Both the position numbers and the translations under genes were made by a program. The notes beneath the pieces are model-generated. The model was not told the origin of the DNA. It did not search any database and saw only the letters and a list, made by a program, of their open reading frames with translations. 15,694 nucleotides of DNA from Dipetalonema caudispina (taxonomy: Eukaryota; Nematoda; Chromadorea; Rhabditida; Onchocercidae), in NCBI GenBank assembly GCA_013365325.1, contig JABVXV010000681.1:1-15694 (forward strand), in the 5' to 3' direction. Below are positions 10,050 through 15,694 of this stretch, piece by piece (within the stretch, counting starts at the first letter, position 1; each line of letters begins with the position of its first letter).

Positions 10050-11750
10050 CTTTCAATTTCATTTTTAAATTTTGATTGATCACAAATTATAGAACCATCT
10101 ACAATAACATCAAATTTTGTTATAAAAAAAAAAATATATATATATATATATATTTACTTGTAAAATCCCATCCATTTCTTGGTTATGGGAAAAATTAGTA
10201 TTTTGAATTTCAGAAATTAATGAATGAGAAAAAATGGATAATAAGATGAAGCGAAAATGGATAAAGATGAGAAAGATGAAGCTGCTAAATTTCATTTATC
10301 ATATAATTGCCAATTTTCCCTCACTTATTTTCCTATTTTAATTAAAAAAAGTTGGTTAAGGATGAATGTGGGATTTTTGTTTATCATTTGTGTTAATTTT
10401 CATTTTCCAATTTTTCTAACATTTTCAGTTTTACTGCAAAATTTTCATGCTCATCTCACTGACATTATATTCGTGTAGGAATGAGTAAAGGGAATTGTAA
10501 ATTGAGAATATAAATTTCAATTTTCTTCTAAATTTTATTTAAGTTTTTTCTTTTTAGCTGAATGCTATTATTTCGTATTTTGTTTCTATTTCTAAGCTAA
10601 TCGTATTGCTTTCTTTTTTTTGAAATTCTTTTTTCATTCCTAAAATTCTTCGTTAGGAATTCATCTTCCGGAAAATCATTCTTTTATTTTTAGCCTAAAT
10701 GTTCCATCTGTTTTTTGGTTTTTCCTTCGATTTTTCCGGTTTTGTATTGCTTAAAAATTACCCTTTTCTTTATGGTATTTTTTAATCTGTTTCCTTAATT
10801 GACTTTTTGCATAAAAATGAAATTTTCCATAATTTTTTCCATGTATTAAAATTTGAAATCAGAATTTTGATCTTTTTGTTGTTTCACAACATAACCTTCC
10901 AAGAAAAGAGAAGAAAAGAAAAAAGGAATTTGCTTATTTAAAAATGCCATTTTCATCCAAATGTCTCCAAAATAACTACAATTAATTAGCAAGAGTGTAT
11001 TAAAAAATTAACAATTTTGTGCTAATATTGAGCAAATGCAAGAAGTAAATAATGATTAAATTTTCAATATTTGAAAATAAAAAAAATAGATCTTATGTCT
11101 CAAAATAAATCTTAAAAATATCCCAATAAACTGACTAACTTTTGGTAATTTAAAATCATTAATCATAAATATTGCTAAGATATATCAGTAAATTATTATA
11201 TCATTTGTACACTTTTTGTCAAACACAGTAGGCCCGACCAATTTTTTTTAGCCTTGGTATTTATTGCTTCCTCAATGATCTATTCCATTATTTTTTGAAG
11301 TTAGCAAAATCTTTGGCTATGCAAATTTATACATAATTTATCAGTTGGATAATTCTAATTGTTATAATCATTAATGATGATTTTTTTTTTTGTAACAGCA
11401 ACTGTGTCATATCAAATCTAAGTTTAATCATTATTTCTCAATTAATAAAAAATAATGTCATAACAATTGAAATGGTTTGTAGATAAATCACAATGTAAAG
11501 ATATACAGATAATAGGAATAAACAATCGTTTAATTGATATAAACTAAAAAAGCGAAATATTCGTTCAATTAGGATCAATATTCATGTAATCCAAAGTATT
11601 TAAGTATCTGTGTATACTTTTAAGATTTAAAAATTTTTTTAATCAGCTATATATGAAATCTAAGTATTCAAATTTGCCAAACAGTTACTGCGATTCGGTT
11701 TAAAGTATTTTCGTATAATCAATTGTACGATTGTTGTAAACTGGACATAA
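10050..11750. other. AT-rich DNA, no supportable gene
   Basis: It contains an A run passing into a TA run (10124-10152). Two short overlapping frames near 10205-10478, after an acceptor-like TGAATTTCAG, encode Met, Lys and Asp-rich then Phe-rich peptides that look like background. Near 11380-11398 a T-rich stretch ends in GTAACAG and is followed by an 18-codon open frame, again without a partner exon. Confidence 0.5.
10124..10152. repeat. A-run followed by (TA)n
   Basis: Eleven A followed by about nine TA units. It is a simple repeat whose length may vary between individuals. Confidence 0.9.
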
Positions 11751-11838
11751 TCCTTTACGAATTTTAATGGTAGAGACTTGCAATGCTAATTCGGTAAGCC
11801 CTAACTAACTAAAATATGGGGTAATAATACAACATTGA

Positions 11839-12033
11839 GGTTTTACTACGACCCAAGCCATTTGCTATGAATTTCCAACTTTGGTGACATCGACGTAGGA
11901 AGAATTATTCGAAGATTTGAAGAAAACCATAAAAGCATATAAGGCAATGATAGAAGATACTTTGGAAATTCCCAGAGATTTTCAATTAAATATCCCATTA
12001 CCTCCCATTAAAGATTCACTAAGAGGTCAGCTT
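11839..12033 (+). pseudogene. Coding-like island with in-frame TAG
   Basis: One plus frame reads continuously from 11839 to a TAA at 12034-12036 apart from a single TAG at 11896-11898. After the TAG come 42 codons of protein-like composition, beginning EELFEDLKKTIKAYKAMIED and continuing through Ile-Pro-Arg-Asp-Phe to Leu-Pro-Pro-Ile-Lys. This is much less biased than the surrounding noise. It is either a decayed coding fragment, or an exon starting at the AG of that TAG and using a weak donor (GTCAGC at 12026). Against a live exon, the acceptor GACGTAG lacks a pyrimidine tract. I do not recognise the family. The spacing of acidic and Leu residues loosely recalls the second half of HicB-like antitoxins, but this is only a hint. 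Confidence 0.35.
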
Positions 12034-12036
12034 TAA

Positions 12037-12264
12037 TTAGTATATTTAACAAAATCAAGCATTATTATTATCCGCTTTTCTTGCTTCTTTTTCAACACTC
12101 ATGTATAAAAATTGATCGGTGACATAGTTTGAAATAATTTTAGCCAATGTCTTCTTTTTTCTCTTTTTTCAATCGCATTTTGTGAAAATTATTTGTTGCA
12201 AATGACTATTTAACTTTTCATTTCAGAAATATTTGAAAGCTTTGCTATTTTGCAATTTTAAAAT
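12037..12264. other. AT-rich spacer
   Basis: T-rich sequence with nothing recognisable. It would form the shared 3' flank if both the plus-strand island on its left and the minus-strand candidate on its right were real, since they would be convergent. No clear AATAAA was seen on either strand at a fitting distance. Confidence 0.4.
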
Positions 12265-12474
12265 TCAAATTTCCGGCAACTTTTCTAAACTATTCCATAC
12301 ATTCAAGGCCATTCTTCTTATAGTAGTTTGCTGAAAGTTAAAATTAATAATTAGAATAGTGTTTAATCGTATCTTACATAAAATAGACAGCGTTTTACTT
12401 ATTAAGCTAAAATTATTGCCTAGTAAATAGTTAGATATGAAAAAAAAAGCAATTTTTGAACCATCTAATGACAT
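12265..12474 (-). CDS. Possible minus-strand two-exon mini-gene, unknown
   Basis: On the minus strand an ATG (12474-12472) opens a 69-codon frame to the TGA at 12267-12265. Inside it, GTAAGA (12377-12372) and TTTTAACTTTCAG (ending at 12331) bound a 47-base segment that is a textbook short nematode intron. Splicing it out shifts the frame after 32 codons and ends at a TAG (12292-12290), giving a 45-residue peptide. Unspliced, the C-terminus reads QTTIRRMALNVWNSLEKLPE. The acceptor could instead belong to a 22-codon terminal exon (12330-12265) of a gene with undetected upstream exons. No motif is recognisable and the first half is hydrophobic and AT-driven. The splice signals are convincing, but the gene is not proven. 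Confidence 0.22.
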   Translation of the reverse strand: MSLDGSKIAFFFISNYLLGNNFSLISKTLSILCKIRLNTILIINFNFQQTTIRRMALNVWNSLEKLPEI

Positions 12475-12590
12475 GACTTTATCATTTGAGTTATTTTCTA
12501 TAATCGTAAATTTCTTTTTTTCTTTCTATGATAACTTTTTTGTCTGAATAAATTATTTATCATTAGAGATAGGAAATAAGTAAAATATAA

Positions 12591-12679
12591 TGCTACACTG
12601 TACACCGTATGCTACAGTAGCAATTGCATATCACATAAGTTACACGGAGCAGTATACTGTATACTACAGTAGCAGTTGA
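12591..12679. repeat. CTACAGTAGC palindromic repeat cluster
   Basis: CTACAGTAGCAATTG (12612-12626) recurs at 12664-12678 with one substitution. The first copy lies in a perfect 6-1-6 palindrome, TGCTACAGTAGCA (12610-12622). Between the copies are the palindrome CAGTATACTG (12650-12659) and a perfect 7-bp hairpin, TACTGTA (12655-12661) with TACAGTA (12665-12671). The patch shares CAGTATACT with the cluster at 4891-4997. It could be a degenerate tandem repeat or a set of protein-binding half-sites. Confidence 0.75.
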
Positions 12680-12813
12680 AAGCTATAGTTAGATCAAAAA
12701 TTAGTAAGAAATATGAAAAATAACTAAAAGCAAGAGAAAGAAAATATTAATGAAGTTTCTACAAATTAAACTTAGACACGAGATTAAAGGAAACAAGAAT
12801 TGGTGACAAAGCG

Positions 12814-12848
12814 ATATTTTCAAATGATTAACCAACCATTTGAAATAT
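12814..12848. repeat. Hairpin, 12 bp with one bulge
   Basis: ATATTTTCAAATG (12814-12826) pairs with CATTTGAAATAT (12837-12848) except for one bulged T, around a ten-base loop. It is the first of three good hairpins within 450 bases. Confidence 0.7.
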
Positions 12849-13020
12849 CTAATCTATTATACTACCAACAATGGTGGTCATTTTTCTTTACAAACTTGAT
12901 TTGTCTAACAGAACTTGCTTTTAAGTAATTATTGACTGGGTGATGAATACGTTTTTAATTAGTTGCTGACTAACTAATACTCTTTTAGCAGTCTGTTGTT
13001 CAAATCGCCTTTTTATTACA

Positions 13021-13060
13021 AATATTTGAAAACCCAGCATTAAAATACTTTTCAAATATT
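13021..13060. repeat. Perfect 12-bp inverted repeat
   Basis: AATATTTGAAAA (13021-13032) and TTTTCAAATATT (13049-13060) are exact reverse complements around a 16-base loop. The arm sequence resembles the hairpin at 12814-12848, sharing CAAAT and ATTTGAAA words. Confidence 0.8.
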
Positions 13061-13227
13061 CAAATTTATTCAATTTCAAATATTTCATACACTTTTAAGC
13101 CATATTTTTAATTTAACTTGCTTATTTTTAAATTCTTCGATAGGAATTATTTTTTATGATAGTTTAATATTAAATGCTTGTCGTTAAAACACACTTGATT
13201 ATTTAAAATTTTTGCTAGCTTCTTGAC

Positions 13228-13265
13228 TTGGTTCAATTCAAACATAATGAAATTTTTTGAACCAA
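13228..13265. repeat. Perfect 9-bp inverted repeat
   Basis: TTGGTTCAA (13228-13236) and TTGAACCAA (13257-13265) are exact reverse complements around a 20-base loop. It lies just before the short open frame at 13276-13407. Confidence 0.75.
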
Positions 13266-13275
13266 CACTGTTGAA

Positions 13276-13407
13276 ATGTTGGAGAAATTTCTAAAAATTA
13301 GCAAATTTGGAAATTGCACCATTCGCAAGTCAGGTATAGAATTTAGCCCAAATGAAAGTTTAGTGGAATTCACAGAAATACGTAGGGTTTTTCGTTCTTT
13401 TTTTTGA
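13276..13407 (+). CDS. Short coding-like ORF, 43 codons, unknown
   Basis: The frame opens at ACC 13261 just after an in-frame TGA, has an ATG at 13276, and closes with TGA at 13405-13407. The peptide starts MLEKFLKISKFGNCTIRKSG and continues with a mixed, Glu-containing composition, less biased towards Phe, Asn and Ile than most frames here. A good splice donor, CAG followed by GTATAG, falls inside it at about 13333-13338, so it could be an exon ending there instead. No family is recognised. Chance remains the leading explanation at this length. Confidence 0.18.
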   Translation: MLEKFLKISKFGNCTIRKSGIEFSPNESLVEFTEIRRVFRSFF

Positions 13408-14322
13408 AGGTTGGCAGGACAAAGGCAAAAATATTTTTGAGTTGATCCTAAAACGATTCAAATAAAAAATAATTGATCAAATCTTGTGCACAAAAATTAT
13501 CCTACGGAATTTCAATTCAGAAGAAAGACAAAAACAAAAATTATTTTGCATATTTAAAAAACTGGTTTTAAATCACTAAATAATTACTTGAACTAGCAAG
13601 ATTTGAATAAAACATTTGTTTAAAAAAATTCTATTTTTCTTGCGATTTTTTAAGCTAAAGATAATGTGACAAATATTACTCGAAACAAAAATATTTACAT
13701 TGAAGATGCTTCCGGGAAATGTATTTTGCCTAATTCCTAAATATAGCAAATTTAATTTTGCATAAGCTAATTTTTACTTTCAACAAATAAAAAACCAAAG
13801 AAGTGAAATTTTTCATTCGTTAAAGTTGTAATTTATATCATCAAAAAAAAAAGAAAAAAACCACCGAAGGAAGGTTTTTTTGTTTGTTTTTTTCATTAAT
13901 TTGTCAAGAAAAGGTTTTTTTGATTATTAAGAAAAAAGTTTTGTTTTTCCATTTAGAATAAGTGAAAAATTAGGAGCAATTAATAGGAATAAAAAAATTG
14001 TAACCAAGAAGAAAATGATTATCAACACATAACACTAGCTAATATTAATAACTATTAGGTTGAATAGTTGATTGAAATTTGAAACTTATTTTTTCATGTA
14101 TAAAATATAAATTTTATGTTTTGATTTGTTTTATACCTTTTTATGGTAAAAGTTGGAGTATATAATTATTTCGAATGTATCGTTTGTCACATTTAAGCGG
14201 AAATATTACTACAGATGCAGAAACTTGATCAGGTGAATTAGTCGATTTAGGAAATCCTAAAAATTTGACATAGTTAGATTTACACTCCCTGGTCCTTCAT
14301 ATTTTTCTTTCGCTATAAATTT
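13408..14322. other. AT-rich upstream flank of the right-hand gene
   Basis: No exon was found. The stretch holds A and T runs and the inverted repeat at 13854-13881. If the gene at 14413 is transcribed from nearby, its promoter and any outron should lie here. I see no convincing TATA or initiator that stands out from the AT-rich background. Confidence 0.5.
13854..13881. repeat. A7CC...GGT7 inverted repeat
   Basis: AAAAAAACC (13854-13862) and GGTTTTTTT (13873-13881) pair perfectly around a ten-base loop. It looks like a bacterial intrinsic terminator, but in this eukaryotic context it is better regarded as paired homopolymers. The word AAGGTTTTTTTG is echoed near 13911. Confidence 0.7.
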
Positions 14323-14412
14323 CTTTTTTTTCCAGCAAATTTTTCTATTTTTGGAATTTCTCTAACAAATAAGTATGGAAATATCGAGTATCTTTTCAGA
14401 TAAGCATATCTG
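14323..14412 (+). promoter_or_regulatory. Splice acceptors and 5' leader (candidate SL trans-splice site)
   Basis: TATCTTTTCAG ends at 14399, 13 bases before the ATG at 14413, and matches the nematode acceptor consensus. In the ATG frame a TAA lies at 14401-14403, immediately after the acceptor. The other two frames from the acceptor close after about 3 and 19 codons, so no coding sequence can enter from upstream. The exon therefore begins with a very short leader, as expected when a spliced leader is added in trans. A second strong acceptor, TTTTTTTTCCAG, ends at 14335 and could be an alternative site. A cis-spliced non-coding first exon is the other option. Confidence 0.6.
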
Positions 14413-14715
14413 ATGAGCACATCACTGCCGACATCAAATGCTGCCATAGCAAGCTATGATCGCTTTCATATATCCACTGCCGAACGACGAATTCGGAACC
14501 GTAGCTTGTGTAGTTTACTCTGTACTCCACCACTTTATCCGGGTTATTCTGCAAAGCTCGACAAATGCTTCAAATCCAGCTTTTATCAACAATCATGGAA
14601 ATCGAACGTATCTGAAATAGCTACATCATCAGGTCCTATGTCACCTAATTCTACAACTATAAATCTTTACCCATCTTCAACTCGAGATGTCATCGACGCG
14701 ATCTGCCCATTTAAG
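14413..14715 (+). CDS. Coding exon 1 of an unidentified Ser/Thr/Pro-rich protein
   Basis: This exon encodes 101 residues from ATG 14413 to an AAG codon followed by the donor GTAAAT at 14716 (phase 0). Base composition is clearly less AT-rich than the surroundings, and the residue mix is that of real protein. It begins MSTSLPTSNAAIASYDRFHI, followed by a basic patch (ERRIRNR, residues 24-30), a short Cys/Pro segment (residues 33-43, CSLLCTPPLYP), aromatic residues around 57-62 (FYQQSW) and a Ser/Thr/Pro/Asn-rich stretch at 67-91. No signal peptide, membrane segment or known domain is visible, and I do not recognise the family. Long stretches look disordered, which suits a regulatory or scaffold protein, but that is inference. 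Without splicing, the frame ends six codons into the intron. Confidence 0.8.
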
Positions 14716-15050
14716 GTAAATAGTACCAAACTATGATTTGTTCAAAATTTAACATTTTTTGTGCTATCGCAAAAATTATTTGGTTTACCTCGGATTATTA
14801 CAACTATTCTGATATTATATTATTGTAGCTATTTCATGAATTATTACGATTATTGCGTAATTTAAATTGGAAAAAGATTCATTTGAAAAATGTAACAGAC
14901 GATTTATTTCTCTAACTACATATATTATTCATACCTTTTTAATGTTGCACTTTGGAAAAATTAAGTATTAATTAAATGGAATTAAATGTTTTGTGTAAAA
15001 TAAATGGTAAAAACTGAAAGAAATTGAAAAAATTAGATAGCAAATTTTAG

Positions 15051-15200
15051 CGTGAAATACTACCACAACAACTACAACCATCAGAAAATGAGAATACAAG
15101 CTGGAATAGTCCAAAAAAGTTTACAAATTCGAAGGAATCATCTGGTTATGGTTCCGGGACATCCGAATCTGATCTGGAAAATGAGCAACAATCGAAAAAG
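15051..15200 (+). CDS. Coding exon 2 of the same gene
   Basis: The acceptor CAAATTTTAG ends at 15050. Joining in phase 0 to exon 1 across a 335-base intron gives 50 codons starting REILPQQLQPSENENTSWNS, which become residues 102-151. Residues 131-146 (SSGYGSGTSESDLENE) are a Ser/Gly-then-acidic stretch typical of disordered, phosphorylatable regions and match exon 1 in style. The likely donor is GTCATC at 15201 after AAAAAG, a non-consensus site. Unspliced, this frame stops at TGA 15255-15257. The neighbouring frame (15052-15285) is also open, but it does not match the phase set by exon 1 and its composition is less protein-like. Confidence 0.65.
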
Positions 15201-15296
15201 GTCATCATTACTTGTTTTATTAAATGTATCACACATTTTCCTTTACATCAAATATGAAAAAATAGGTGAACAAGCGAACTTCTAATTACCTTTTAG

Positions 15297-15341
15297 CTAA
15301 CAGTAAGCTTAATTGAAAAGAAAATGCTATTGAATAATTAG
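15297..15341 (+). CDS. Candidate terminal exon, option A
   Basis: TAATTACCTTTTAG, a strong acceptor, ends at 15296. Only phase 0 stays open after it, giving 14 codons (LTVSLIEKKMLLNN) and a TAG at 15339-15341. That phase matches exon 2. AATAAA motifs at 15411 and 15422 could serve as polyadenylation signals. This option closes the gene at about 165 residues. It competes with option B further right. Confidence 0.3.
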   Translation, partial: LTVSLIEKKMLLNN

Positions 15342-15410
15342 GGTGTTATTTTATTCTTTAAGTACTATATTACATGACATTGATCACTTTATTGTTTAAA
15401 GGATTAATTT

Positions 15411-15427
15411 AATAAAAAATTAATAAA
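15411..15427 (+). terminator. Candidate polyadenylation signals
   Basis: AATAAA occurs at 15411-15416 and again at 15422-15427, 70 to 80 bases after the stop of option A. In DNA this AT-rich the hexamer is common by chance, so the sites support but do not prove a 3' end here. Confidence 0.3.
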
Positions 15428-15466
15428 TATCACTATTATACAGTTTAAAATTGTTGAAACTTATAG

Positions 15467-15532
15467 TGTGATGAAATTTCATCAAATCCATTGAGAAAAA
15501 CAGTAAATATTATAAATGATACAAGTGGATAA
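15467..15532 (+). CDS. Candidate next or terminal exon, option B
   Basis: After the acceptor AAACTTATAG (ending at 15466), phase 0 reads 21 codons starting CDEISSNPLRKT and ends in TAA 15530-15532, which overlaps an AATAAA (15532-15537). Alternatively a GTAAAT donor at 15503, the same hexamer as the exon 1 donor, would make this a 36-base internal exon with the gene continuing past the window. The acidic/Ser composition resembles exon 2. The exon contains a perfect 16-base palindrome. Confidence 0.3.
   Translation, partial: CDEISSNPLRKTVNIINDTSG
15469..15484. repeat. Perfect 16-bp palindrome TGATGAAATTTCATCA
   Basis: An exact eight-plus-eight palindrome with no spacer, lying within candidate exon option B. 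It could be a chance feature of AT-rich DNA or a dimer-binding site. Confidence 0.85.
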
Positions 15533-15574
15533 ATAAACTAAATGAGCATAGATATTATATATATATTATAGCAT

Positions 15575-15694
<120 letters not shown>

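Noticed and set aside
12265..12330. Reverse-transcriptase C-terminus, suggested by the NVWNSL string
   Set aside because: A Val-Trp-Asn-Ser-Leu motif alone is too short, and no other retroelement segment was found on that strand.
12990..13012. tRNA T-loop-like TTCAAATC
   Set aside because: The flanking bases do not form a T stem, and no acceptor or anticodon arm could be placed around it.
13854..13881. Intrinsic transcription terminator
   Set aside because: It has the stem plus T-run look of a bacterial terminator, but the host is eukaryotic and the stem is mainly A7/T7.
15052..15285. 77-codon plus-strand frame as the coding frame of the second exon
   Set aside because: It lacks an ATG at its start and disagrees with the phase set by exon 1 (AAG/CGT). 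The frame starting at 15051 matches exon 1 in phase and composition.

Overview
The window looks like low-gene-density, AT-rich eukaryotic nuclear DNA, most probably from a nematode. I judge this from the composition (estimated by eye at about three quarters A+T), the many A/T homopolymers and microsatellites, the lack of any long ORF, and the splice sites. The acceptors end in TTTTCAG, CTTTCAG or TTTTAG, and one sits 13 bases before an ATG, as in SL trans-spliced nematode genes. A clade III (filarial or spirurid) worm fits, but I cannot show it from this sequence. I see no bacterial operon, rRNA, tRNA, CRISPR array or intact transposase.

Both ends are (AAT)n tracts of exactly 119 bases in the same orientation (1-119 and 15576-15694). 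This looks like a contig cut where an assembler could not cross a repeat. Sequence very likely continues on both sides, and the right-hand gene may be incomplete.

From 120 to about 11.75 kb I find no gene I can support. This stretch holds T-rich and A-rich tracts, CT and CA microsatellites, an ATGC alternating tract, short local duplications (2421-2480, 9217-9264, 9581-9660, 9742-9846), small hairpins, and one long fold-back at 9953-10049 shaped like a pre-miRNA or a small inverted-repeat element. At 11839-12027 a plus-strand island reads like protein but carries an in-frame TAG, so it is either a decayed gene fragment or an exon with a poor acceptor. At 12265-12474 the minus strand holds a possible two-exon mini-gene with a textbook 47-base intron. 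From 12.6 to 13.3 kb there is a cluster of palindromes and hairpins.

The one well-supported gene is at the right end, plus strand. A strong acceptor at 14399 is followed by an ATG at 14413 and a 101-codon exon (to 14715). A GTAAAT...TTTTAG intron then joins in phase 0 to a 50-codon exon (15051-15200). Two phase-0 candidates for the next exon lie before the terminal repeat (15297-15341 or 15467-15532). The product is a Ser/Thr/Pro/Asn-rich, probably disordered protein that I do not recognise.
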